A stretch of 64,000 nucleotides of DNA from Streptomyces sp. NBS 14/10. Its GTDB lineage: Bacteria; Actinomycetota; Actinomycetes; Streptomycetales; Streptomycetaceae. The position numbers and the translations under genes are program-made. The number at the start of each line of letters is the position of its first letter. Positions within the stretch are counted from its first letter, which is position 1. The DNA is taken from the NCBI RefSeq assembly GCF_002224125.1, contig NZ_NCSM01000054.1, positions 1 through 64,000 of the forward strand, given 5' to 3'. Below the pieces are notes generated by a model that was not told where the DNA came from, made no database searches, and was given only the letters and a program-made list of their open reading frames with translations. Shown here in pieces: positions 26,124 through 34,754 of the stretch.

Positions 26124-26902
26124 TGCCGGCAGCGGAGGATCAGCAGCACACCGCCGTCGGCGCTTACGCCCTCGGCGTCCTGGACCCGGCGGAAGCCGCC
26201 CGCTTCGAGGAGCATCTGCTCGGCTGCGACCGATGCGGCGCGGAGCTGGATCAGCTGATGGGCATCCCGCCGCTGCTGGCCGAGTTCGCCACCTCCGACG
26301 ACGGCCGGACCGTACTGGACCCCGCCACCATCACCGCACGCCCCGGACCCGAACTGCTCGGCCGGCTGATGGACGACGTCGCCACCAGCCGCCGCGGGCG
26401 CCGCAAGCGCCGGCTGTACCTGGTGGCCGCGGCCGCCGCCCTGATCATCGGCGGTCCGTTCGCCGGTGCCGCGCTGACCTCCGGCGACGGCGATGGCGGC
26501 GGCGGGGGCGGGGGCGGGGGCGGTGGCAAGGTGGTGGCCAGCCCCGCGAAGGCGGCGTTCGACCAGGGCCAGAAGACCGGCTCGGTCGACCCCACAACCA
26601 AGGTCGACGCGACCGTCTCGCTGCAGGCGAAGGGCTGGGGTACGTCGGTGGCCCTCAAGCTCGGCAATGTGAAGGGCCCGAAGTCCTGCGACCTGGTCGC
26701 CATCGGCAAGGACGGCCATGAGGAGACCATCACCACCTGGGCGGTGCCCAGCACCGGCTACGGCATCAAGGACGGCGACGCGTCCCGCTGGAGCAAGGAC
26801 CCGCTGTTCGCCCTGGGCGGCGCGGCCATGAACCCCGACGAGATCGACCGCTTCGAGGTCCGCACCCTGGACGGCAAGCGGCTCGCGGTCGTGAAGGTCT
26901 AG
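26120..26902 (+). CDS. Zinc-binding transmembrane anti-sigma factor
   Basis: 260-aa anti-sigma factor. The N-terminal ZAS-type domain has H10, H32, C36 and C39 (HxxxCxxC), followed by one transmembrane helix (about 97-117), a poly-Gly stretch of 11 residues, and an extracytoplasmic domain of about 125 residues (RskA-like: VSLQAKGWGTSVALKL). It should hold the upstream-encoded sigma factor at the membrane until a signal triggers proteolysis or release. The poly-Gly linker is encoded by a GGGGGC hexamer repeat. Confidence 0.92.
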   Translation: MMPAAEDQQHTAVGAYALGVLDPAEAARFEEHLLGCDRCGAELDQLMGIPPLLAEFATSDDGRTVLDPATITARPGPELLGRLMDDVATSRRGRRKRRLYLVAAAAALIIGGPFAGAALTSGDGDGGGGGGGGGGGKVVASPAKAAFDQGQKTGSVDPTTKVDATVSLQAKGWGTSVALKLGNVKGPKSCDLVAIGKDGHEETITTWAVPSTGYGIKDGDASRWSKDPLFALGGAAMNPDEIDRFEVRTLDGKRLAVVKV

Positions 26903-26960
26903 AGCGTGTTGTGAAGGTGTACGGTTGACGGCTGCCCTACGCACACAGAAGGGGGCTTGG

Positions 26961-29402
26961 GTGGCCGCGCACAACGCCACGCACGCGAGCCGGAAGGCGA
27001 GACCGGACGAGGCCGGCGAAGCTGAGAAACGGGACGGGATCCGCGAGCGGGAGATGCGGATCGAGCAGGCGCATCTGGACCGCGTGTACCGCCGCCTCGA
27101 GGAGAAGATCCACGAGGCGGAGTTCCTGATGAACGACGCCGCCAAACACGTCCAGGTCGGCACGCCCGGCGCGCTCGCCGAGCGGGACGCCCAGGTCTTC
27201 CGGGCCGGGGTGCACCTCAACCGGCTCAACAGCGAGTTCGAGGACTTCCTCTTCGGCCGTATCGACCTGCTGCTCGGCAAGGACGGCGAGCGCGGCCCGG
27301 ACGGCGCGTACACCTCCATCGAGCCCGCCGACGACGCGATCCGCCCCGGCGCGGACGGCGCGGACGGCGGCGGCCGCGCGGAGATCGCCGAGACGCTGCA
27401 CATCGGCCGCATCGGCGTCCTGGACGCCGAATACGCCCCGCTGGTCATCGACTGGCGCGCGCCCGCGGCCGCGCCCTTCTACCGCTCCACCCCCGTCGCC
27501 CCCGGCCGGGTCGTGCGCCGCCGGGTCATCCGCAGCAAGGGGCGCCGGGTGCTCGGCGTCGAGGACGATCTGCTGCGCCCCGAGCTGACCGCCACCCTGG
27601 ACGGGGCGGAGCTGCCGGTCGTCGGCGACGGCGCGCTGATGGCGGCGCTCGGCCAGGCCCGCGGCCACACCATGCGCGACATCGTCGCCTCCATCCAGGC
27701 CGAACAGGACCTGGTGATCCGCGCGCCCGCCGCCTCCGTCACCGAGGTGGAGGGCGGCCCGGGCACCGGCAAGACCGCGGTCGCGCTGCACCGCGCCGCG
27801 TATCTGCTCTACCAGGACCGGCGCCGGTACGCGGGCGGGATCCTGATCGTCAGCCCCACCCCGCTGCTGGTCGCCTACACCGAGGGCGTGCTGCCCTCGC
27901 TCGGCGAGGAGGGGCAGGTCGCGATCCGCGCCGTCGGATCGCTGGTGGACGGCGCCGAGGCCACCACGTACGACGAGCCGGCCGTGGCCCGCGTCAAGGG
28001 CTCCTCGCGGATGACGCGGGTGCTGCGCAAGGCCGCCCGCGGCGCCCTGGAGCTGCCCGCGGGCTCCGGCCGGGCGGCCGGGCCGCCGGAGCGGCTGCGG
28101 GTCGTGGCGTTCGGCGCGCGGATCGAGCTGGACGCCGAGGAGCTGCGCCGGATCCGGCAGGCCGTCCTGGGCGGCACCGCGCCCGTCAACCTGCTGCGCC
28201 CGCGCGCCCGCCGGCTGCTGCTGGACGCGCTGTGGGCCAAGTCGGCCATGTCTGAGAGTGCCCGCCGCTACACCGACCCCGAACTGGCCGCCGAGGCGCG
28301 CGAGGGATTCGACGAGGACATCTCCACCGAGGACGACTTTCTCGGCTTCCTGGACGCCTGGTGGCCCGAGCTCACCCCGCGCGCCGTACTGGCCGCGATG
28401 GCCGACGAGAAGCGGCTGGCCCGCTGGTCGCGGCGGGAGCTGAACCAGCGCGACGCGCGCCGGCTGGCCCGCTCGCTGACCCGCCTGGGGGCGGACGGCA
28501 AGGGCCCGCTGTCGGTGCACGACGTGGCGCTGCTGGACGAGCTGTACACCGTCCTGGGCGCCCCGGCCCGGCCCGTCAGGCCCCGCGAGGCCGATCCGCT
28601 CGACCAGCTGACCGGGCTCGAGGAGCTGACGACCTTCGCCGACCGCTCCGCGCCCCGCCGCACCCGCGCGGACCGGCTGGAGCAGGAGCGGGTGGACTAC
28701 GCCCATGTGATCGTCGACGAGGCGCAGGACCTGACCCCGATGCAGTGGCGGATGATCGGGCGGCGCGGCCGCCACGCCACCTGGACGGTGGTCGGGGACC
28801 CGGCTCAGAGCTCCTGGTCGGACCCGGAGGAGGCGGCCGAGGCCCGTACCGAGGCGCTGGGCAGCCGCCCGCGCCGCCGCTTCACGCTGACCGTGAACTA
28901 CCGCAACCCGGCGGAGATCGCCGAGCTCGCCGCCAAGGTCCTCGCGCTCGCGATGCCCGGCGCCCAGGCGCCCGAGGCGGTCCGCTCCACGGGCCTGGTG
29001 CCGCGCTTCGCGCCGCTGCCGGACGGAAGCGGCGGCGCGAGCGGCGCGACCGGCGGGGCCGGAAGGGACCTGGCGGCGCGGGTGCGCGAGGAGGCGCGGC
29101 GCCTGCTGGACGAGGTGGACGGCACGGTCGGCGTGGTCGTCGCCATGCGGCGGCGGGCCGCGGCGCGCCGCTGGCTGGAAGGGCTCGGCGACCGGGTGGT
29201 GGCGCTGGGCAGCCTGGAGGCCAAGGGCCTGGAGTACGACGCGACGGTCGTGGTCTCACCCGCCGAGATCGCCGACGAGTCCCCGGCCGGGCTGCGGGTG
29301 CTGTACGTGGCGCTGACGCGCGCGACGCAGCGGCTGACCGTGGTGCCGGGGGAGCGGGACGACCCGGACGAGCACGGCGTCCCCGATCTGCTGCGGGACT
29401 GA
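26961..29402 (+). CDS. helR: HelD/HelR-type RNA polymerase recycling ATPase
   Basis: 813-aa superfamily 1 helicase-like motor of the HelD family, which binds RNA polymerase and removes it from DNA; the actinobacterial HelR form also displaces rifampicin. It has an N-terminal coiled coil (about 20-100), Walker A GGPGTGKTAVALHR (about 262-275), Walker B IVDEAQDL, motif III VVGDPAQSSW, motif IV VNYRNPAEI and motif VI YVALTRATQRL. GTG 26961 has a GAAGGGGG site; an earlier TTG at 26925 is less likely. I find no rifamycin-associated 19-bp palindrome upstream. HelR versus generic HelD is uncertain. Confidence 0.85.
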   Translation: MAAHNATHASRKARPDEAGEAEKRDGIREREMRIEQAHLDRVYRRLEEKIHEAEFLMNDAAKHVQVGTPGALAERDAQVFRAGVHLNRLNSEFEDFLFGRIDLLLGKDGERGPDGAYTSIEPADDAIRPGADGADGGGRAEIAETLHIGRIGVLDAEYAPLVIDWRAPAAAPFYRSTPVAPGRVVRRRVIRSKGRRVLGVEDDLLRPELTATLDGAELPVVGDGALMAALGQARGHTMRDIVASIQAEQDLVIRAPAASVTEVEGGPGTGKTAVALHRAAYLLYQDRRRYAGGILIVSPTPLLVAYTEGVLPSLGEEGQVAIRAVGSLVDGAEATTYDEPAVARVKGSSRMTRVLRKAARGALELPAGSGRAAGPPERLRVVAFGARIELDAEELRRIRQAVLGGTAPVNLLRPRARRLLLDALWAKSAMSESARRYTDPELAAEAREGFDEDISTEDDFLGFLDAWWPELTPRAVLAAMADEKRLARWSRRELNQRDARRLARSLTRLGADGKGPLSVHDVALLDELYTVLGAPARPVRPREADPLDQLTGLEELTTFADRSAPRRTRADRLEQERVDYAHVIVDEAQDLTPMQWRMIGRRGRHATWTVVGDPAQSSWSDPEEAAEARTEALGSRPRRRFTLTVNYRNPAEIAELAAKVLALAMPGAQAPEAVRSTGLVPRFAPLPDGSGGASGATGGAGRDLAARVREEARRLLDEVDGTVGVVVAMRRRAAARRWLEGLGDRVVALGSLEAKGLEYDATVVVSPAEIADESPAGLRVLYVALTRATQRLTVVPGERDDPDEHGVPDLLRD

Positions 29403-29406
29403 TGAG

Positions 29407-29483
29407 GGCTGAGGCAGGGACTGAGACAGAGGCTGAGGCAGGGACTGATGAGGGACTGGGACAAGGGCTGAGGTCGGGACTGA
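29407..29483. repeat. GGCTGAGGCAGGGACTGA repeats after helR
   Basis: Two identical 18-base units (29407-29424, 29431-29448) and a third with one change pair (29466-29483), within a purine-rich stretch that begins five bases after the helR stop. Confidence 0.8.
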
Positions 29484-29550
29484 TGAGGGGCTGAGAAATC
29501 AACCCGTGGGGGAGGAATCACTTCCGGGGATGGTTTGTTAGCCTTGCTGA

Positions 29551-29692
29551 TGGCACCGGCTCGATCCAAGCCCCCGGGCCCAACCTTCGTCGCTTCGAGC
29601 GACCACTTGCCGCGAGGCGAGCATGGCGGGTCGGTGCCACCTAAGACTTTCAAGAGGTCCGCGTCGGCTGTTCAGGACGCGGGCCTCTTTGT
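29551..29692 (+). ncRNA. Candidate structured RNA (sRNA or leader) before malic enzyme gene
   Basis: No gene fits this 142-base interval, but it looks like a folded transcript. An extended -10 box (TGT then TAGCCT, 29536-29544) would start transcription at about 29551. There TGGCACCG (29551-29558) pairs perfectly with CGGTGCCA (29632-29639), closing a domain with two inner hairpins: GTCGC/GCGAC (29589-29603) and CTTGCC-GCGA-GGCGAG (29606-29621, GNRA loop). A 14-bp terminator hairpin (29652-29665 with 29676-29689) followed by TTT ends it. It could be an independent sRNA or an attenuating leader of the malic enzyme gene 162 bases further on. I recall reports of sRNAs at many such Streptomyces loci but could not check this one. 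Confidence 0.6.
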
Positions 29693-29853
29693 CGTCTTCG
29701 CGGGGCTGAACAATATCTCCGAAACTCGAGCCCGGTTACCCGGTACCCGAAGGTAGGTGTAACCATCTGAAGACCACCGTCCGAGGGCAGACCGGCGAAC
29801 CACCACCGCGGCCCGGGACAACCTGGAACAAGGGAAAGCAGAGGAAGTCGGCC

Positions 29854-31284
29854 ATGGCAACGGCGCCCAGCGTCTCGTACTCGATGACGGTCCGGCTGGA
29901 GGTTCCCGCGAGCGGCACCGCGGTCAGCCAGCTCACCACGGCCGTGGAGTCCTCCGGCGGCTCGGTCACCGGCCTCGACGTGACCGCTTCCGGCCACGAG
30001 AAGCTGCGGATCGACGTCACCATCGCCGCGACGTCCACCGCGCACGCCGACGAGATCGTCGAGAAGCTGCGCGGTATCGAGGGCGTCTCGCTCGGCAAGG
30101 TCTCCGACCGTACGTTCCTGATGCACCTCGGCGGCAAGATCGAGATGTCGTCGAAGCACCCGATCCGCAACCGTGACGACCTGTCCATGGTCTACACCCC
30201 GGGCGTCGCCCGGGTCTGCCAGGCCATCGCCGAGAACCCCGAGGACGCCCGCCGGCTGACCATCAAACGCAACAGCGTCGCGGTGGTCACCGACGGCTCC
30301 GCGGTCCTGGGCCTGGGCAATATCGGCCCCAAGGCCGCGCTGCCCGTCATGGAGGGCAAGGCGGCCCTCTTCAAGCGCTTCGCGGGCATCGACGCCTGGC
30401 CGCTCTGCCTGGACACCCAGGACACCGACGCCATCGTCGAGATCGTCAAGGCCATCGCCCCCGGCTTCGCGGGCATCAACCTGGAGGACATCTCCGCCCC
30501 CCGCTGCTTCGAGATCGAGGCGCGGCTGCGCGAGGCCCTGGACATCCCGGTCTTCCACGACGACCAGCACGGCACCGCCATCGTGGTGCTCGCCGCCCTG
30601 ACCAACGCGCTGCGCGTGGTCAACAAGAAGATCGGCGATGTGCGGGTGGTCATGTCCGGCGCGGGCGCGGCCGGCACCGCCATCCTCAAGCTGCTGATCG
30701 CCGCGGGGGTGCGGCACGCGGTGGTCGCGGACATCCACGGCGTGGTGCACGCCGGGCGTGACGACCTGGCCGGCGGGAACGGCAACTCCGACATGACCGC
30801 GCTGCGCTGGATCGCCGACAACACCAACCCCGAGGGCGTCACCGGCACCCTCAAGGAGGCCGTACGCGGCGCCGACGTCTTCATCGGCGTCTCCGCCCCG
30901 AACGTGCTGTCCGGCGACGACGTGGCCGCCATGGCCGACGGCGCGATCGTCTTCGCACTGGCCAACCCCGACCCCGAGGTCGACCCGGCGATCGCCCGCC
31001 AGACCGCCGCCGTGGTCGCCACCGGCCGCTCCGACTTCCCGAACCAGATCAACAACGTGCTGGTCTTCCCGGGTGTCTTCCGCGGCCTGCTGGACGCGCA
31101 GTCGCGTACTGTGAACGACGACATGATGCTGGCCGCGGCCCGGGCGCTCGCGGATGTCGTCCACGACGACGAGCTGAACGCCAACTACATCATTCCGAGC
31201 GTCTTCAACGACAAGGTCGCGGGCGCGGTGGCCGGCGCGGTACGGGTCGCCGCCAAGGCTGTGACCGGTACCACGGCGGTCTAG
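29854..31284 (+). CDS. NAD(P)-dependent malic enzyme with ACT domain
   Basis: 476-aa malate oxidoreductase (decarboxylating), converting malate to pyruvate and CO2 and making NAD(P)H, relevant to anaplerosis and lipid or antibiotic precursor supply. An N-terminal ACT-like regulatory domain (about 8-85) precedes the catalytic domain: VYTPGVARVC (Tyr general acid), TIKRNSVAVVTDGSAVLGLGNIGP (Lys base region), FHDDQHGTA metal-binding Asp residues and the nucleotide-binding GAGAAGTA. ATG 29854 has a GCAGAGGAAG site. A 6-bp inverted repeat GGTTAC/GTAACC (29734-29764) lies upstream. Cofactor preference is not predictable with certainty. Confidence 0.94.
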   Translation: MATAPSVSYSMTVRLEVPASGTAVSQLTTAVESSGGSVTGLDVTASGHEKLRIDVTIAATSTAHADEIVEKLRGIEGVSLGKVSDRTFLMHLGGKIEMSSKHPIRNRDDLSMVYTPGVARVCQAIAENPEDARRLTIKRNSVAVVTDGSAVLGLGNIGPKAALPVMEGKAALFKRFAGIDAWPLCLDTQDTDAIVEIVKAIAPGFAGINLEDISAPRCFEIEARLREALDIPVFHDDQHGTAIVVLAALTNALRVVNKKIGDVRVVMSGAGAAGTAILKLLIAAGVRHAVVADIHGVVHAGRDDLAGGNGNSDMTALRWIADNTNPEGVTGTLKEAVRGADVFIGVSAPNVLSGDDVAAMADGAIVFALANPDPEVDPAIARQTAAVVATGRSDFPNQINNVLVFPGVFRGLLDAQSRTVNDDMMLAAARALADVVHDDELNANYIIPSVFNDKVAGAVAGAVRVAAKAVTGTTAV

Positions 31285-31548
31285 GCCGGGCTCGGCGCGT
31301 CGTACGGCGCGTCGCATGGCGTTCAGCCGATCGGGCCCCCTTAGGGTGTCGGGCAGAAACGGCCGCCACGGCGCTTTTCGCGCGACTCACCAGGGCACCG
31401 GATTGGCTTTACCGCCACAGGTGGGGGCAGGATGCGTTCCGGGCGCGAGGGTCTGAACAGCAGACCCGGGTCCGGGGACTGTCCGAGGGCCCTGGCAGCA
31501 TCGGCTTCGATCTCACGCCTAATGGCAAGATGAACACGGGAGTACAAC

Positions 31549-31830
31549 ATGAACCGCAGTGAGCTGGTGGCCGCTCTGTCGGAGCGCGCCGAGGTGACCC
31601 GAAAGGACGCCGACGCCGTTCTGGCCGCCCTCGCCGAGGTGACCGGAGAGATCGTCGCCAAGGGCGACGAGAAGGTCACCATCCCCGGCTTCCTCACCTT
31701 CGAGCGCACCCACCGTGCCGCTCGCACCGCGCGTAACCCGCAGACCGGTGAGCCGATCGAGATCCCGGCCGGCTACAGCGTGAAGGTCTCCGCGGGCTCC
31801 AAGCTCAAGGAAGCCGCCAAGGGCAAGTAA
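31549..31830 (+). CDS. hup: HU-family DNA-binding protein
   Basis: 93-aa nucleoid protein of the short HU type (no Lys/Ala-rich tail, so the HupA rather than HupS form of Streptomyces). It has the conserved MNRSELVAAL start, the RTHRAARTARNPQTGEPI DNA-binding arm and the final VKVSAGSKLKEAAKGK. Single gene with its own strong terminator. Confidence 0.97.
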   Translation: MNRSELVAALSERAEVTRKDADAVLAALAEVTGEIVAKGDEKVTIPGFLTFERTHRAARTARNPQTGEPIEIPAGYSVKVSAGSKLKEAAKGK

Positions 31831-31841
31831 GACCCCATACG

Positions 31842-31878
31842 AAGGGGCGGCCACCTCATCGGAGGGTGGCCGCCCCTT
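31842..31878 (+). terminator. hup terminator
   Basis: Perfect 14-bp stem (31842-31855 with 31865-31878), nine-base loop, 11 bases after the hup stop; also lies beyond the convergent murA stop and may act on both. Confidence 0.88.
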
Positions 31879-31949
31879 TCGGCGTTCCTACGGCCCCTGG
31901 AGGCCCTTCCCGGGCCCCCAGGAGGCCTTCCCCGGGCCTTTGGGGAGGC

Positions 31950-33293
31950 TCAGGCGGGTTTTTCGGCGTTGGGCAGTTCCACCTTGGCGCCCAGGTCACC
32001 GAGCTTGCTCATGAAGTTCTCGTATCCGCGGTTGATCAGATCGATGCCGTGGACCCGGGACGTGCCCTGGGCCGCCAGGGCCGCGATCAGGTACGAGAAG
32101 CCGCCGCGCAGGTCGGGGATGACCAGGTCCGCGCCCTGGAGCTTGGTCGGGCCCGACACGACCGCCGAGTGCAGGAAGTTCCGCTGGCCGAAGCGGCAGG
32201 CGGAGCCGCCCAGGCATTCGCGGTAGAGCTGGATGTGCGCGCCCATCTGGTTGAGCGCGGAGGTGAAGCCCAGGCGCGACTCGTACACCGTCTCGTGGAC
32301 GATGGACAGCCCGGAGGCCTGGGTGAGGGCCACGACCAGGGGCTGCTGCCAGTCGGTCTGGAAGCCGGGGTGGACGTCCGTCTCCAGGGCGATGGCGTTG
32401 AGCTTGGAGCCCGGGTGCCAGAACCGTATTCCCTCGTCGTCGATGTCGAAGGCACCGCCGACCTTGCGGTAGGTGTTGAGGAAGGTCATCATCTCGCGCT
32501 GGCTGGCGCCGCGTACGTAGATGCTGCCCTCGGTCGCGAGCGCCGCGCTCGCCCAGGAGGCGGCCTCCAGGCGGTCCGGCAGGGCGCGGTGGTTGTAGCC
32601 GCCGAGCTTGTCGACGCCGGTGATCCGGATCGTGCGGTCGGTGTCCATGGAGATGATCGCGCCCATTTTCTGCAGGACGCAGATCAGGTCCTCGATCTCC
32701 GGTTCGACGGCCGCGTTGGAGAGCTCCGTCACACCCTCGGCGAGCACCGCCGTCAGCAGCACCTGCTCGGTGGAGCCGACCGACGGGTAGGGCAGGCGGA
32801 TCTTGGCGCCGCGCAGTCGGTGCGGGGCCTCCAGGTACTGGCCGTCCGCCCGCTTCTCGATCGTGGCGCCGAACTGGCGCAGCACGTCGAAGTGGAAGTC
32901 GATCGGCCGGCCGCCGATGTCGCAGCCGCCCAGGCCCGGGATGAAGGCGTGGCCGAGGCGGTGCAGCAGCGGACCGCAGAAGAGGATCGGGATGCGCGAG
33001 GAGCCGGCGTGGGCGTCGATGTCGGCGACGTTCGCGCTCTCCACGTGGGTCGGGTCCAGCACCAGCTCGCCGGCCTCGTCACCTGGCCGAACCGTGACGC
33101 CGTGCAGCTGCAGCAGGCCGCGCACCACCCGCACATCGCGGATGTCGGGGACGTTGCGCAGCCGGCTCGGCCCACTGCCGAGCAGCGCGGCGACCATGGC
33201 CTTCGGCACGAGGTTCTTCGCGCCTCGGACACGGATCTCGCCTTCGAGCGGGGTGCCGCCATGGACGAGCAGGACATCGTTCGAGCGGGTCAT
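31950..33293 (-). CDS. murA: UDP-N-acetylglucosamine 1-carboxyvinyltransferase
   Basis: First committed enzyme of peptidoglycan synthesis: transfers enolpyruvate from PEP to UDP-GlcNAc; target of fosfomycin. The 447-aa product has Lys26 in RGAKN and the active-site Cys124 in GGCDIG, so fosfomycin sensitivity through Cys alkylation is expected. The C-terminal DLRGGFSYLIAALAAQG helps define the fold. ATG 33293 gives the usual MTRSNDVLLVHGG start. Convergent with hup, divergent from yqgE. Confidence 0.96.
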   Translation of the reverse strand: MTRSNDVLLVHGGTPLEGEIRVRGAKNLVPKAMVAALLGSGPSRLRNVPDIRDVRVVRGLLQLHGVTVRPGDEAGELVLDPTHVESANVADIDAHAGSSRIPILFCGPLLHRLGHAFIPGLGGCDIGGRPIDFHFDVLRQFGATIEKRADGQYLEAPHRLRGAKIRLPYPSVGSTEQVLLTAVLAEGVTELSNAAVEPEIEDLICVLQKMGAIISMDTDRTIRITGVDKLGGYNHRALPDRLEAASWASAALATEGSIYVRGASQREMMTFLNTYRKVGGAFDIDDEGIRFWHPGSKLNAIALETDVHPGFQTDWQQPLVVALTQASGLSIVHETVYESRLGFTSALNQMGAHIQLYRECLGGSACRFGQRNFLHSAVVSGPTKLQGADLVIPDLRGGFSYLIAALAAQGTSRVHGIDLINRGYENFMSKLGDLGAKVELPNAEKPA

Positions 33294-33377
33294 CTGGTCT
33301 CGCGTTCCTGGGACGGTCGGGGGGCAAGAGAAAAGAGTAATAGCCGGGGAGAGCACCACTGTGTGACCGACGTACCC

Positions 33378-33413
33378 ACCGAACGGACATGAATGTGTCA
33401 CAACACGTTCGGT
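33378..33413. promoter_or_regulatory. 8-bp inverted repeat in murA/YqgE divergent region
   Basis: ACCGAACG (33378-33385) and CGTTCGGT (33406-33413), 20-base spacer, between the divergent murA and YqgE genes. Possible regulator site; no match to a known box. Confidence 0.4.
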
Positions 33414-33532
33414 TCAGAGCAGAAAGCGTACGGTTACGTGCGCCGTTCCTGCTGTCGTACGCCCCGACCTGCTCTCACATGGGACTCGTCTTCCACTCCC
33501 CCTCCGGGGCGAACATGCGGGATCATGTGTCC

Positions 33533-34138
33533 ATGACCGAGGTGTCCTCGCTCACAGGACGGCTGCTTGTCGCGACACCGGCGCTGGCGGACCCGAACTT
33601 CGACCGTGCGGTGGTGCTCCTCCTCGACCACGACGAGGAGGGGTCGCTGGGCGTCGTGCTCAACCGCCCGACCCCGGTGGGGGTCGGCGACATCCTGGAG
33701 TCCTGGGCCGCGCTGGCCGGGGAGCCGGGGGTGGTGTTCCAGGGCGGCCCGGTGTCGCTGGACTCCGCGCTGGGGGTCGCCGTGGTCCCCGGCGAGGCCG
33801 GAAGAGCCGCCGAGGCCGGAAGGGTCTCCTCGCGGACCGAGGACGGCCCGCTCGGCTGGCGCCGGGTGCACGGCGCGATCGGGCTGGTCGACCTGGAGGC
33901 GCCGCCCGAACTGCTGGCCGCCGCGGTCGGCTCGCTGCGGATCTTCGCGGGCTACGCCGGATGGGGGCCCGGGCAGCTGGAGGACGAGCTCTCCGAGGGC
34001 GCCTGGTACGTCGTGGAGTCCGAGCCGGGCGATGTCTCCTCGCCGGCCCCGGAGCGGCTGTGGCGGGCGGTGCTGCGCCGCCAGCGCAGCGAGCTGGCGA
34101 TGGTCGCCACGTACCCGGACGATCCCTCGCTCAACTAG
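33533..34138 (+). CDS. YqgE/AlgH-family protein
   Basis: 201-aa DUF179 protein. It has the family's opening LTGRLLVATPALADPNFDRAVVLLL (about 6-30), the core GSLGVVLNRPT, FQGGPV and RIFAGYAGWGPGQLEDEL. Function is unclear across bacteria (linked to stress or transcription control). ATG 33533 gives MTEVSSLTG. Divergent from murA. Confidence 0.9.
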   Translation: MTEVSSLTGRLLVATPALADPNFDRAVVLLLDHDEEGSLGVVLNRPTPVGVGDILESWAALAGEPGVVFQGGPVSLDSALGVAVVPGEAGRAAEAGRVSSRTEDGPLGWRRVHGAIGLVDLEAPPELLAAAVGSLRIFAGYAGWGPGQLEDELSEGAWYVVESEPGDVSSPAPERLWRAVLRRQRSELAMVATYPDDPSLN

Positions 34139-34247
34139 GGGCAGTGCCCAACTGGAGGCAGTGTTCGCCGGGTGGCGGCGACACCGGGTGACGCCGCGGG
34201 AGGCGCTGATCCGTCGTTCGCTCGGCGCGTGAGTACCCTAGGGCTGT

Positions 34248-34541
34248 ATGAGCACTCTTGAGCCCGAGCGCGGGGCAGGCACGGGGACCCTCGTTGAGCC
34301 GACACCTCAGGTGTCGCACGGTGACGGCGACCACGAGCGCTATGCCCATTACGTACAGAAGGACAAGATCATGGAGAGCGCGCTCTCCGGATCTCCGGTG
34401 GTCGCACTCTGCGGCAAGGTCTGGGTCCCGGGCCGCGACCCGAAGAAGTACCCGGTCTGCCCGATGTGCAAGGAGATCTTCGACGGCATGGGAGCCGGCG
34501 GCGACAAGGACAAGGGCAAGGACGGCGGCGGCAAGAAGTAG
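34248..34541 (+). CDS. DUF3039-family small protein
   Basis: 97-aa actinobacterial protein with the DUF3039 core HYVQKDKIMESALSGSPVVALCGKVWVP followed by CPMCKEIF; named here by segments, the core is about residues 34-80. Three Cys (CGK, CPMC) may bind zinc. The Lys/Gly-rich tail looks disordered. ATG 34248 lacks a Shine-Dalgarno; TACCCT at 34234-34239 sits eight bases upstream, so it may be leaderless. Function unknown. Confidence 0.88.
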   Translation: MSTLEPERGAGTGTLVEPTPQVSHGDGDHERYAHYVQKDKIMESALSGSPVVALCGKVWVPGRDPKKYPVCPMCKEIFDGMGAGGDKDKGKDGGGKK

Positions 34542-34584
34542 CCCCTCCGCCCCGGCCCCACCCGCCGGAGCCCCCGCGCGCACC

Positions 34585-34630
34585 ACGCCCGGCCCGCGCC
34601 CCTCTCGACCAGGGGGCGCGGGCCGGGCGT
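34585..34630 (+). terminator. DUF3039 gene terminator
   Basis: 18-bp perfect stem (34585-34602 with 34613-34630) and ten-base loop, 43 bases after the stop. Confidence 0.85.
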
Positions 34631-34754
34631 AGCGCGCTGTACGCATTCACAGCGTCTCTCGCGTTCACACCCCCTCCCGCCGTATTTGGCATATGCCGCG
34701 CACCTGATGGCGTACGGCCCCGGCGGTGCGGAGGGCGCCGTTAGGGTCGCCTCC

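Noticed and set aside
26903..26960. Rifamycin-associated element upstream of helR
   Set aside because: No 19-bp palindrome of that type is visible in this short interval.
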